Below, in pieces: positions 1-8,271 of a stretch of 64,000 nucleotides of DNA (its first letter is position 1; each line of letters starts with the position of its first letter). The DNA is taken from positions 62,001-126,000 of the forward strand of contig JBFWSW010000001.1 in assembly GCA_050248155.1 (NCBI GenBank). The letters run 5' to 3'. The stretch comes from VFMC01 sp050248155 (GTDB lineage Bacteria > Actinomycetota > Acidimicrobiia > Acidimicrobiales > Ilumatobacteraceae). The translations under genes and the position numbers were made by a program. The notes beneath the pieces are model-generated. The model saw only the letters and a list, made by a program, of their open reading frames with translations. It made no database searches and was not told the DNA's origin.

Positions 1-546
1 CACGCCGGCGTGATCGACGAGATCGCACGCCGTGTCGGCGACCTCGATGTCGTCGTGCTCGCCTTCGGCGAGCTGGGTGAGGGCGAGGCGACCGGCACCG
101 ATCCCGAGGCCACCGCGCAGCTCGCGCACGTCAACTTCACCGGTGCGCTCTCGGCGAGCGTGGCCGTGGCCAACCAGCTGCGCCGTCAGGGCCACGGGAC
201 GCTTTTCGTGATGAGCAGCGTCGCCGGCGAGCGGGTTCGCCGCGCGAACTTCGTGTACGGCGCGACGAAGGCCGGCCTCGACGGGTTCGCACAGGGCCTC
301 GGCGACTCGCTCGCCGGCAGCGGTGCGCGTGTGCTCGTGGTGCGACCGGGGTTCGTGCACTCGTCGATGACCAAGGGTCTGAAGCCTGCGCCGTTCGCCA
401 CGACACCCGACCGCGTCGCCGCGATCACAGTGAAGGGCTTGCGTTCCGGCCGTCGCACCGTGTGGGCGCCAGGGGTCTTGCGCTACGTGTTCATGGTGCT
501 GCGCCACCTGCCCGGCCCCGTGTGGCGCCGGTTGCCGCTCGGCTGA
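1..546 (+). CDS. dprE2: DprE2-like decaprenylphosphoryl-2-keto-ribose reductase, 5' truncated
   Basis: Short-chain dehydrogenase that, in the DprE1/DprE2 pair, would reduce the 2-keto intermediate to decaprenylphosphoryl-arabinose, the donor for cell-wall arabinan. The frame is open to the window edge, so the true start and the N-terminal Rossmann TGxxxGIG lie outside; 181 codons are visible against about 254 in mycobacterial DprE2. Seen: the catalytic Ser region VMSSVAGERV, the Tyr/Lys motif VYGATKAGL, RPGFVHSSMTK, and a DprE2-like tail WAPGVLRYVFMVLRHLPGP. The tail and the extended SSVAGERVRR segment separate it from generic SDRs. The GTG at 10 is an internal codon, not a start. An AftD-like gene downstream in the window fits the role. 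Confidence 0.8.
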   Translation, partial: HAGVIDEIARRVGDLDVVVLAFGELGEGEATGTDPEATAQLAHVNFTGALSASVAVANQLRRQGHGTLFVMSSVAGERVRRANFVYGATKAGLDGFAQGLGDSLAGSGARVLVVRPGFVHSSMTKGLKPAPFATTPDRVAAITVKGLRSGRRTVWAPGVLRYVFMVLRHLPGPVWRRLPLG

Positions 547-571
547 TCGCGGCACCTCGTCTCGACGCTGG

Positions 572-2380
572 TCAGCCGGCTCGCTCGGCGATCTCGCGTT
601 CGAGGTCGGCTCGCCGTTCTGCGCCGATGCCGATGCCGGCAGGGCTGACGCCGTCGCCCTGCTCGCAGGCGCGGTAGAGCAGCACGAGCGCGTCCTCGTA
701 GTTGCCGACGAGGCAGAACTGGTCGGCGACGACCTGGTTCGGTTCGTCGCTGCCGAACTCGATCGACGCGTTGGGCTCGTACCAACCGGTCCAGAAGTTG
801 GTGAGCAGCAGCCAGTCGGCCGAGGCCACGTCCTCGGCGAGGCCCGAGCCCGGTTGGTCGGCCAGACCGGGGTCCATCTCGATGAAGTACGTCGCCGGGG
901 TCAGCTCGGGGAAGAGGTAGTAGAAGACGACGTCGCTGTAGATGGTGCGGCTGAGGTCGGCCGGGCCCACCAGCAGTCGCTCGCCTGGACGGCTCTGCCG
1001 TTCGAGCTCGTCGATCGCGGCCTGACTGGCTCGCTGGAGTGGCTCGTTGCCGAAGTAGAACCGGCGGTCGTCGCGGCTGACCTCGAAGCCTCCCGGCTTC
1101 TGGCCGACGCTGATGCGGCTGTAGAGCAGGTAGTAGCGATACGTGTAGAAGGGGCAGACGACGAACAGCACGGCGGCGAGTACGGCACCCGCGAACAGGT
1201 CTCGGCGCAGCCACGCGAGGCGCGGGCGCCACACGCCCGCCAGCTCGTGCACGAGCGCGGGCAGCAGCGCGAGCGAGACGCAGGCCCCCCACGCGAGGTG
1301 GGTGCTGTCGGGGCGTTGCATCGCCTGGGGCAACATCCCGAGTCCCAGCAGCGCGCCGGCGAGGAGCACGGTGCGTTGCCGGCTCCAGCCGTGGCGGCGG
1401 ACGAGGAGCACGGCGGCGCACACCGTGCCCACCGCGACCACGATGTCGAGGAAGAACCAGAGGAACAGCTGGTGGTTCGCCGAGAGGGCGGGGAACCGCC
1501 ACCACGGAGCATCGAGCGGCCCTTCGGCCACCGCCTGCAGCGCCCCGTCGATCGTGCCGAAGCTGGGCGGGCGCGGCAGCTCGCGACCGGGCCGCAGGTC
1601 GCGCACGGGTTGGACGACCATGCCGCGCCACGCGTCGCCGAGGCCGGCCATCGCGAGGTGCACCCACATCGAGGTCAGGCCGACGACCGCGCCGAGCGCG
1701 GGCACGCGCCATGCACGAGCACGCCACCACAGGAAGCCGTGGGCGAGCCCGAGCGCGAGGACGAGGTCGGGCCGAAAGGTGAGCGCGAGCCCAGCCAGCA
1801 GTCCGGCGACGGCGAGCGCCACGACCCATGATCGACCCCCGGTGTGCAGCGCGCGCAGGCCGAACACCACGCTCCACAGCCCGATGCCGACCGCGCCCTC
1901 CCACGCCAGCGCTGACAGCCCGATCGGCGTGAGGACGAGCAACGTCACCCCGACCGCCGCGACCACGGCGAGGCGATGGCCCCACGATCGGCCGAGGGCA
2001 TAGACCGCCGTGATGATCGCGAGGTGTTGCAGCAGCCCGAACGCGCGCTGGCTCTCGAGCGTGTAGCCGAACACCTCGTACCAGCCCATCAGGAGGTGCA
2101 GGGATCCGGGTCCGTAGAGGTGGAGGAAGTCGACGTTCGGCACGTCGCCGGCCAGCATGCGCTTGGGGAAGACGAGCATGAAGCCTTCCTCCATCGAGCT
2201 GCCTGTTCCCTTGAACAACCCCCGCACGGGCAGCGCGACGACTGCTGCGATCACGATCCAGCTGATGATCCCCGCCCTGCTCGGTCGACCGCGAAGAGAT
2301 CCTCCGTGCACGAACGGGACCCGCTGACCCTCGATCGGTGCTTCGACGGGTGCAACGACGTCGTCCACGGTCTGCTGCAC
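572..2380 (-). CDS. Polytopic GT-C-like membrane protein
   Basis: A 602-residue protein with about ten hydrophobic segments and a soluble C-terminal part. The first non-membrane loop has the acidic stretch SSMEEGFMLVFPKR, and HLYGPGSLHLL follows, an arrangement like lipid-linked-sugar glycosyltransferases of the GT-C fold, where an acidic loop-1 residue is catalytic. Substrate unknown; a decaprenyl-phospho-sugar is inferred from the neighbours. I chose the GTG start at 2380 because TATCCT lies six bases before it and no Shine-Dalgarno is present. An ATG at 2434 is possible but would overlap the divergent glycosyltransferase start at 2433, and the longer open frame upstream is antisense to that gene. 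The gene converges on dprE2 with 25 bp between stops. Confidence 0.7.
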   Translation of the reverse strand: MQQTVDDVVAPVEAPIEGQRVPFVHGGSLRGRPSRAGIISWIVIAAVVALPVRGLFKGTGSSMEEGFMLVFPKRMLAGDVPNVDFLHLYGPGSLHLLMGWYEVFGYTLESQRAFGLLQHLAIITAVYALGRSWGHRLAVVAAVGVTLLVLTPIGLSALAWEGAVGIGLWSVVFGLRALHTGGRSWVVALAVAGLLAGLALTFRPDLVLALGLAHGFLWWRARAWRVPALGAVVGLTSMWVHLAMAGLGDAWRGMVVQPVRDLRPGRELPRPPSFGTIDGALQAVAEGPLDAPWWRFPALSANHQLFLWFFLDIVVAVGTVCAAVLLVRRHGWSRQRTVLLAGALLGLGMLPQAMQRPDSTHLAWGACVSLALLPALVHELAGVWRPRLAWLRRDLFAGAVLAAVLFVVCPFYTYRYYLLYSRISVGQKPGGFEVSRDDRRFYFGNEPLQRASQAAIDELERQSRPGERLLVGPADLSRTIYSDVVFYYLFPELTPATYFIEMDPGLADQPGSGLAEDVASADWLLLTNFWTGWYEPNASIEFGSDEPNQVVADQFCLVGNYEDALVLLYRACEQGDGVSPAGIGIGAERRADLEREIAERAG

Positions 2381-2386
2381 GGTGCG

Positions 2387-2392
2387 AGGATA
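2387..2392 (-). promoter_or_regulatory. Leaderless-type -10 box for the 602-aa membrane protein
   Basis: TATCCT on the minus strand, 6 nt before GTG 2380. Transcription would start at or next to the start codon. It forms a divergent pair with the box at 2417-2422. Confidence 0.5.
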
Positions 2393-2416
2393 CTGAGCGA
2401 CTGCGCGCCGTCTCGG

Positions 2417-2422
2417 TAGCCT
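2417..2422 (+). promoter_or_regulatory. -10 box for the GT4 glycosyltransferase
   Basis: TAGCCT, 10 nt before ATG 2433, giving a leader of only a few bases. No Shine-Dalgarno is visible. Confidence 0.45.
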
Positions 2423-2432
2423 CGATCCGGCC

Positions 2433-3620
2433 ATGAGCACCGCTGAGTCGTCAGTCCCGTCGCTCGACGAGCTCGCAGCCGACCTGATCGACCGGGGCGT
2501 GCGCCGCATCCATTCGCTCGCGTGGCGCGACCTCGACGACGACGACGCCGGTGGCAGCGAGGTGCACGCCGACGAGTTCATGCGACGCTGGGCGGCCGCG
2601 GGCCTCGAGATCACGCACAGGACGTCGTTCGCCACCGGACGGCCGCACACCGCCGGGCGCAACGGGTATCGCGTCGTGCGACGGGGGAGTCGCTACAGCG
2701 TGTTCCCCCGGGCCGTGCTGGCCGAGATCACGCGGCGCGCGGGTCCGTACGATGCGCTGGTCGAGATCTGGAACGGCGTGCCCTGGTTCTCGCCGATCTG
2801 GTGTCGCAAGCCGAAGATCACGTTCCTCCACCACGTGCACGGGCCGATGTGGGGGCAGATCCTGCCGGGTCCGCTTGCCGGCTTCGGTCGGGTGCTCGAA
2901 GCACGCCTCGCCCCGCCGTTCTACCGGCGCACCCAGATGGTGACGCCGTCGGATGCGACGCGCGACGAGCTGGTCGAGCTGGGGTTCCGACCCGAGCGCG
3001 TGCTCTCCGTACCCAACGGGGTGAGCGACGCGTTCCGGCCCGGCGGCGAGCGCTCAGCGGTGCCGTACGTGGTCGCCGTCGGGCGCTTGGCGCCGGTGAA
3101 GCGGTTCGACAGCCTGATCGAGGCCGCGATCGTCGCCCGACGTCGCGTGCCCGAGCTCCGGCTCGACATCGTGGGAAGCGGTCCGCAGCGCGACGAGCTC
3201 GAGGCGCAGGTGCGGGCGGCCGGCGCAGGGGAGTGGATCGGCTTCATCGGCCAGCTCCCGCATCACGACCTCGTCGCCGTCTATCAACGTGCGTGGCTCG
3301 TCGCGAGCGCCTCGCTCGCCGAAGGTTGGGGGCTCACGCTCACCGAGGCCGCCGCGTGCAGCACGCCCGCAGTCGCCACCGACATCCGCGGCCACCGCAG
3401 CAGCGTCGTCGACGGCGAGACGGGTGTGCTCGCCCCGCTCGATCGACTCGGTGACACGCTCGCAGATGTGCTGCTCGACGACGCGAGGCGAGGCGAGCTC
3501 GGGCGCGCGGCGCTCCTTCGGGCGCAGACCCTGACGTGGGACGCGGCGGCACGCAACATCCTCGCTGCATTGCACGGCGAGGTCGTCCGGATGCGCGGTC
3601 CTCAGGCAGGGATGAAGTAG
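2433..3620 (+). CDS. GT4-family glycosyltransferase
   Basis: Cytosolic GT-B fold glycosyltransferase of 395 residues. The N-terminal acceptor half contains GGSEVHADEFMRRW and an HHVHGPMW loop. The C-terminal half has the usual GT4 signatures: VAVGRLAPVKRFDSLIEA, LDIVGSGPQRDEL and the nucleotide-sugar motif EGWGLTLTEAAACSTPAVA. It probably transfers a sugar from a nucleotide donor to a lipid or glycan acceptor at the inner membrane face; neither can be named from sequence. The ATG at 2433 follows a TAGCCT box at short distance and has no ribosome binding site. The last 19 bp overlap the 3' end of the convergent gene at 3602. Confidence 0.88.
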   Translation: MSTAESSVPSLDELAADLIDRGVRRIHSLAWRDLDDDDAGGSEVHADEFMRRWAAAGLEITHRTSFATGRPHTAGRNGYRVVRRGSRYSVFPRAVLAEITRRAGPYDALVEIWNGVPWFSPIWCRKPKITFLHHVHGPMWGQILPGPLAGFGRVLEARLAPPFYRRTQMVTPSDATRDELVELGFRPERVLSVPNGVSDAFRPGGERSAVPYVVAVGRLAPVKRFDSLIEAAIVARRRVPELRLDIVGSGPQRDELEAQVRAAGAGEWIGFIGQLPHHDLVAVYQRAWLVASASLAEGWGLTLTEAAACSTPAVATDIRGHRSSVVDGETGVLAPLDRLGDTLADVLLDDARRGELGRAALLRAQTLTWDAAARNILAALHGEVVRMRGPQAGMK

Positions 3621-5362
3621 AGGCCGTACCGCGTGCCGCCGATGTTGCGGAGCGCGTCGAGCCGCTCGACATCGGCTCGTCGTGCCAGCAGCTCCGGCGA
3701 CTCGGCACGGTCGAGCACGATCTCGGCGAGCGACGAGTACAGCACGTACACCAGGTCGTCGTAGCCGGTCTCGACGAGGATCGTGGCGAGCTCCTCGCTC
3801 AGGCGGTCGGCCTCGGCACGTTGGTCGGGCGTCATCGGATCGGTGATCGCCACGATCGTCGCTCCCTCGGGTGGTGGCACGACGAAGTCCTCGTTGCGCA
3901 CCAGCAGGTAGCCGGCCGGGTCGCCCCGGCACACGCGCCACTCGCTGAACTGGTAGGCCAGCTCGGCCTGCACGCACAAGCGCTCGCCTCGCTGGTCGTA
4001 GCGGTTCACGATCCCGTTCATCATCGTGCCGGCGGTGAGCGCGTCGCCCTCGTGGACGATCGGGATCGGGGCGTCCCCCCACGTGAGCGCCCCGGACGTG
4101 AGGTCGTCGAGGGCCTGCTTCGAGTCGGCGGTGAGGTATCGCGTGGTGACCGTCTCATGCCAGTAGTCGGCGGCGCCCCAGATGAACAGGATCGCGGCGA
4201 CCGCGGCGCCGGTCGCTCGCAGCGTCGGCCACCAGCTCTGCGGCTGGACGGAGCACTGAACCACGCGCCAGGCGACGAGCGCGAGTGCCGCCCACGTCAG
4301 CCACCCGAGTGGCTGCAGCCAGTCGATCAGCCATGGCAGCAGCGGCTCGGCGATGCTCGCCGCGGCGACGGCACCTGCCGCCCACACGAGCCACAGGCAG
4401 CTGCAGAGCAGCAGCTCGGCGCGGAACCGGCGCCGCCACGCGAGCCACGTCGCGGCTGCGAGGAGCACGAGCGCGGTGAAGGGTGCGAAGCCGGTCGACA
4501 CGGACTCGATGGTGAGCACGAACCGTCCCGGGAACTGCGGATGGCCGAGGAACGAGAGCGACGAGGTCCGGCCGATGATGCGCAGCCCTTCGACCGCTCC
4601 GACCTTCTGCTCGTCGTTGCGGACCGACCACTTCACCAACCGGCCGATGTTGCCCGGCCAGTTGGCGAGCGAGTCGTAGAGGACCGGCAGGAACAGCACG
4701 ACGACGATCCCGGCTGCCAAGGCGTGCGGTCGTCGGGGCCTGCGGCCGGCGCGGACCGCTGCTGTCGCGCGGACCGCCAGCACCATCAGCACGAGAGGGA
4801 GGACGACCAGCCCGAAGCCGATGTGCGCCTGGAGGACGAAGACGAAGGCGAGCACGGCGACGAGGAGCGCCCAGCGGTCGCCGCACAGCGCGCACCAGCA
4901 GGCCACGATCGTGAGCAGGAACGGGAGGATCGCGACCGTGACGTTCCATCCGTCCGACAACGAGTGGGGGATGAGGCCCCACGACAGCAGCAACGTCGCC
5001 GCAGCGACCGCGAGCCACGCGGCAACCCCGCGACCGCGCACCACCCACATCGTCACGACGATCACGACGACGTTGAACGCGAGCGTGGTCCATCGCAGCG
5101 CATCTGCGTCGTTGCCGAGCACCCGGTAGGGGATCGCGAACAGGTCGAACAGCAGCGGACCCGGATGAGACCAGCCATAGCGCGAGTAGGCGCCGGTGAG
5201 CGGGGGGTGGTTCGTGAGCGCGTCGCGGATCCGCAGCTCGATGAGCGCGATGTCGCCGAGGCTGCGGTCGTCGCGCGTCCAGGCGATGATCGCGACGGGC
5301 AGGGCCGCGGCGGCGACCACGAGGGCGGTGACCCAGGCCCACGCCCGCCGCAAGAGATCCAT
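3602..5362 (-). CDS. GT-C-like membrane protein, paralogue A
   Basis: A 586-residue polytopic protein with one N-terminal helix, a loop carrying the acidic motif ALIELRIRD (about residues 45-53), HPPLTG, then SHPGPLLFDLFAIPYRVLG, many further helices and a periplasmic C-terminal domain. The same E-x-R-x-R-D and HPGPL signature recurs in the genes at 11942 and 13819, so this is a local paralogous family. Similarity in plan to GT-C arabinosyl- or mannosyltransferases is inferred; the substrate is unknown. The longer open frame to 5461 was rejected because ATG 5362 follows TACCCT (5372-5377) by nine bases. The 3' end overlaps the GT4 gene by 19 bp. Confidence 0.72.
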   Translation of the reverse strand: MDLLRRAWAWVTALVVAAAALPVAIIAWTRDDRSLGDIALIELRIRDALTNHPPLTGAYSRYGWSHPGPLLFDLFAIPYRVLGNDADALRWTTLAFNVVVIVVTMWVVRGRGVAAWLAVAAATLLLSWGLIPHSLSDGWNVTVAILPFLLTIVACWCALCGDRWALLVAVLAFVFVLQAHIGFGLVVLPLVLMVLAVRATAAVRAGRRPRRPHALAAGIVVVLFLPVLYDSLANWPGNIGRLVKWSVRNDEQKVGAVEGLRIIGRTSSLSFLGHPQFPGRFVLTIESVSTGFAPFTALVLLAAATWLAWRRRFRAELLLCSCLWLVWAAGAVAAASIAEPLLPWLIDWLQPLGWLTWAALALVAWRVVQCSVQPQSWWPTLRATGAAVAAILFIWGAADYWHETVTTRYLTADSKQALDDLTSGALTWGDAPIPIVHEGDALTAGTMMNGIVNRYDQRGERLCVQAELAYQFSEWRVCRGDPAGYLLVRNEDFVVPPPEGATIVAITDPMTPDQRAEADRLSEELATILVETGYDDLVYVLYSSLAEIVLDRAESPELLARRADVERLDALRNIGGTRYGLYFIPA

Positions 5363-5371
5363 CCCGGCGGG

Positions 5372-5377
5372 AGGGTA
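5372..5377 (-). promoter_or_regulatory. -10 box for paralogue A
   Basis: TACCCT on the minus strand, 9 nt before ATG 5362, with no Shine-Dalgarno between. Confidence 0.4.
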
Positions 5378-5487
5378 GTGCGGACGCCCCGCCGTGCCCG
5401 GACATCCCGCGCTCGGCCGGTCACCTGAGTGTCGACGTGCACCCGACCCTCGAACGACCACCAGCGACTCGGATGTGGGCTGGTGAA

Positions 5488-5503
5488 GCGAACGTGTGTT
5501 CGA
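5488..5503 (+). promoter_or_regulatory. LexA (SOS) box of dinB
   Basis: GCGAACGTGTGTTCGA matches the actinobacterial/Gram-positive LexA operator TCGAAC-N4-GTTCGA at every fixed position except the first base. It ends one base before the TAGGCT -10 box (5505-5510), so bound LexA would cover the promoter. Confidence 0.85.
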
Positions 5504-5504
5504 C

Positions 5505-5510
5505 TAGGCT
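5505..5510 (+). promoter_or_regulatory. Leaderless -10 box of dinB
   Basis: TAGGCT, 7 nt before ATG 5518, directly downstream of the LexA operator. No ribosome binding site. Confidence 0.6.
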
Positions 5511-5517
5511 GACGACG

Positions 5518-6762
5518 ATGGAGGGTCGCGCCACCATCCTGCACGCCGACCTCGACTCGTTCTACGCCTCGGTCGAGCAGGTGATCGACCCGTCGCTGAA
5601 GGGCAAGCCGATCGCGGTCGGCGGTGGCGTGGTCCTCGCCGCCTCGTACGAAGCCAAGCGCTTCGGCGTGCAAGGCGGCATGTCGGGTTGGCGAGCGCAG
5701 CGGCTGTGCCCCGACCTGGTGTTCGTGGGCGGTCACTTCGCCGAGTACACCCGTCTCGGCGACGACGTCATGACGATCCTCGGCGACTTCACGCCCTTCG
5801 TCGAGCGGGTGTCCATCGACGAGGCGTTCCTCGACGTCACCGGCTCGGTGCACCTCCTCGGCGAGGCCGGATCGATCGCCGCACAGATCCGCCGTCGGGT
5901 GCGTGACGAGCTCGACCTGCCCATCTCGGTCGGCGTCGCCCGCACCAAGCACCTGGCCAAGATCGCCTCGCAGGTGGCCAAGCCCGACGGCCTCGTGGTC
6001 GTCGAGCCTGTCGACGAGCGCGCCTTCCTCGACCCACTGCCGGTCGGGCTGGTGTGGGGCATCGGCCCCGTGACGCAGCAGAAGCTGGCCGACCGCGGCA
6101 TCCACACGATCGGCGAGCTCGGTGCGTCGCCCGACGACACGTTGCGCGCGCTGCTCGGGCACGCGCTCGGATCGAAGATCGGCGCGCTCGCCGCCAACGA
6201 CGACAAGCGGAAGGTGCGACCGGTCGGCAGGGCCGGCTCGGTGGGTGCGCAGTCGGCGTTCGGCAAGCGGTTCCCGACCGACGACCTGGTCCGTCCGGTG
6301 CTGGGTCATCTCGCTGATCGTGTGGCCGGGCGCCTGCGCGCCAAGCACCGTGCGGGGCGCACCGTCACCGTGCGCGTGCGGTTCGCCGGCATGCGCTCGA
6401 TCACGCGGTCGCGCACGGGCCCCGACCCGGTGTCGACGACGCTGACGCTCACCGAGATCGCCGAGCAACTGGTTCACGCGGCGTTGGCCGATCATCCCGA
6501 CGAGGCACAGATCTCGTTGCTCGCGATCTCGGTGTCGAACCTCGTCGATCAGCCGGTGCTGCAGCTCGAGCTGCCGGTCGTGCCGAGCGCCGAGGTGCGC
6601 GCCGGCTCCCCCGTCGGTGCCGCGCGGTGGGCGATCGACCACTCGATGGACGAGGTGCGGCGCAAGTTCGGCCGCTCGTCGGTCGGCTACGCCTCGGTGG
6701 CGCTGTCGCGCCACGGCTCGGTGCCCGACGAGTTCCGCGAGCTCGCCGAGCACGAGCTCTGA
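5518..6762 (+). CDS. dinB: DNA polymerase IV (Y-family)
   Basis: Error-prone translesion polymerase, 414 residues, full length for DinB. Visible: the catalytic metal motif HADLDSFYASVE (D11), the steric and finger region LAASYEAKRFGV, the second acidic pair SIDEAFLDV (D101, E102), GVARTKHLAKIASQVAKP, the HhH-like WGIGPVTQQKL, and a little-finger domain. A QLELP stretch near residue 365 could serve as the beta-clamp peptide. The ATG at 5518 is chosen over the upstream in-frame extension because a TAGGCT box precedes it by seven bases and a near-perfect LexA operator sits just before that box. Expected to be induced by DNA damage. Confidence 0.95.
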   Translation: MEGRATILHADLDSFYASVEQVIDPSLKGKPIAVGGGVVLAASYEAKRFGVQGGMSGWRAQRLCPDLVFVGGHFAEYTRLGDDVMTILGDFTPFVERVSIDEAFLDVTGSVHLLGEAGSIAAQIRRRVRDELDLPISVGVARTKHLAKIASQVAKPDGLVVVEPVDERAFLDPLPVGLVWGIGPVTQQKLADRGIHTIGELGASPDDTLRALLGHALGSKIGALAANDDKRKVRPVGRAGSVGAQSAFGKRFPTDDLVRPVLGHLADRVAGRLRAKHRAGRTVTVRVRFAGMRSITRSRTGPDPVSTTLTLTEIAEQLVHAALADHPDEAQISLLAISVSNLVDQPVLQLELPVVPSAEVRAGSPVGAARWAIDHSMDEVRRKFGRSSVGYASVALSRHGSVPDEFRELAEHEL

Positions 6763-6809
6763 GCCTGCACGGGAACCCGTGCGTCCGCAGTCGTGAGACA
6801 CTGTCCGAG

Positions 6810-7217
6810 ATGATCACCTCGATGCATGCGCTGATCTACTCCGAAGACGTCGACGCGACCCGCACGTTCCTCCGTGACGTGCTCGGCTTCCCGTTCGTCA
6901 ACGACGGTGGCACGCACGACGGGTCGTCGACGGGCTGGCTCATCTTCGGCACCGGTCCGAGCGAGCTCGGCGTACATCCGACCCGCAGCGAGTGGGAGGG
7001 CAAGGTGTACGAGAGCCCGCGCCACGTCGAGATCTCGTTCATGTGCGACGACGTCGCGGCCACCCGCGCCGAGCTCGAGGCGAAGGGCGCCACGTTCCGC
7101 GGCGACATCTCCGATCAGGGCTGGGGCCTGGTGACCCTGATGGACGTTCCGGGCGCCGATCCGATGGGCCTCTACCAACCGCGCCACGAGGTGGCGTACA
7201 CGCTCGGGCCCACCTGA
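6810..7217 (+). CDS. VOC (glyoxalase/bleomycin-resistance fold) protein
   Basis: A 135-residue single-domain vicinal-oxygen-chelate protein, probably cytosolic. It shows the family's paired beta-alpha-beta-beta-beta modules: MHALIYSEDVDATRTFLRDV at the start, HVEISFMCDDVAATRAELEA in the middle, and GLVTLMDVPGADPMGLYQP at the end with a possible metal Glu/His set. No substrate can be given; the family includes glyoxalase I, dioxygenases and resistance proteins. It starts 47 bp after dinB in the same direction. A weak GACACT box lies 7 nt before the ATG; read-through from dinB is also possible. Confidence 0.8.
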   Translation: MITSMHALIYSEDVDATRTFLRDVLGFPFVNDGGTHDGSSTGWLIFGTGPSELGVHPTRSEWEGKVYESPRHVEISFMCDDVAATRAELEAKGATFRGDISDQGWGLVTLMDVPGADPMGLYQPRHEVAYTLGPT

Positions 7218-7227
7218 CGGAGTCGGG

Positions 7228-8271
7228 TCAACCCGGCACGTGGCGCATCAGCGACTTCATCAGCCGGAGTGCGCCCTGCCGCGCCGTGGTGCGATGGTGC
7301 GACGCACCCGGGTCGTCGGTGCCGGCACGGTTGGCCACGAACCAGTCGTAGCTCGCCGCGAACATCTCCTCGTTCGACCAGCGCGGCTGCCAGCCGAGCG
7401 CCTCGCGGGCGTGCTCGATGTCGAACCACAGCGACTTCGAGTACATGATCCAGTGGTACGGGGCGAACGGCGCCAGGTGCAGCGCAGCGGCAGCGTGCAT
7501 CGCGACCGACGCCGGCCCCGCGGGGAGCGATCGCACGCGCGACCCGGTACCTGCATGCGCGCACACCGATTCGAGTGACTCGCGCATCGTGCCGAAGCGA
7601 TCGGTCCCGGCGTTCACGATCATCGGCCCCGGCGACTGCGCGACGAGCAGGCACACCGCAGCGAGGTCGTCGGCGTGCACGAACTGGTAGCGGTTCGAAC
7701 CCTCGCCGAGCACCGGCACATCGGCACCGTCGGCGATCCAGTCGAACAGGATGCCGAAGATGCCGAGCCGTCCGTGGCCGAGGATGGTGCGCGGGCGGAC
7801 GATGCTGACGTCGAGGCCCTGCGTCGCCGCGTCGAGGCACGCCCACTCTGCGGCGAGCTTCGCGTGGCCGTAGGCCTCGACCGGCTTGGGCACGGTGGTG
7901 GGCAGCACGGGGTTCGACTCGGGCACACCGAACACCGCGCTCGACGACGTGTGCACCACCTTGGCGACACCGGCGCGGCGTGCCTCGTCGAGCAGCAACC
8001 TGGTGCCGTCGACGTTCACGCTGCGGAGCAGCTGCGGATCCTTCGCCAACGGCACCTGAGCGACGTTGTGGAAGACGAGGTCGACGCCGTTGACAGCGCC
8101 CGCAACGATGTCACGGCGACGGATGTCGCCCTGCACGAGGTCGACTCGCGCCGGTCGGTCCGAAGCGTCGTGCATGTCGAGCACGCGCACGTCGTGGCCG
8201 GCGGCGAGCAGATGGCGGACGAGCAGCGAGCCGAAGTACCCACTGCCGCCGGTGACGAGCGAGCGGGTCAC
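7228..8271 (-). CDS. NAD-dependent epimerase / 3-beta-HSD-like SDR (second of two)
   Basis: Extended SDR, 347 residues. N-terminal NAD motif LVTGGSGYFGSLL, HNVAQVPLAKD, catalytic Ser in VVHTSSSAVFG and the YGHAK active-site Tyr/Lys pair; RPRTILGHGR and YQFVHADDLAAV follow. The family covers sugar-nucleotide epimerases and 3-beta-hydroxysteroid dehydrogenases. HDVRVLDMHD after the Rossmann motif looks more like the 3-beta-HSD branch, but this is weak. Last gene of a four-gene overlapping operon. Start chosen at GTG 8271, which overlaps the previous stop as GTGA; a GTG at 8295 is in frame but would lengthen the overlap. Confidence 0.85.
   Translation of the reverse strand: MTRSLVTGGSGYFGSLLVRHLLAAGHDVRVLDMHDASDRPARVDLVQGDIRRRDIVAGAVNGVDLVFHNVAQVPLAKDPQLLRSVNVDGTRLLLDEARRAGVAKVVHTSSSAVFGVPESNPVLPTTVPKPVEAYGHAKLAAEWACLDAATQGLDVSIVRPRTILGHGRLGIFGILFDWIADGADVPVLGEGSNRYQFVHADDLAAVCLLVAQSPGPMIVNAGTDRFGTMRESLESVCAHAGTGSRVRSLPAGPASVAMHAAAALHLAPFAPYHWIMYSKSLWFDIEHAREALGWQPRWSNEEMFAASYDWFVANRAGTDDPGASHHRTTARQGALRLMKSLMRHVPG

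Noticed and set aside
483..1985. Long Arg/Ala/Pro-rich antisense and offset open frames throughout the window
   Set aside because: They are shadows of GC-rich genes in other frames, with arginine-rich composition and no motif.
7690..7705. GGTTCGAACC, a tRNA T-loop look-alike (also at 59807)
   Set aside because: Both lie inside well-supported coding frames, and no acceptor or anticodon stem can be built around them.
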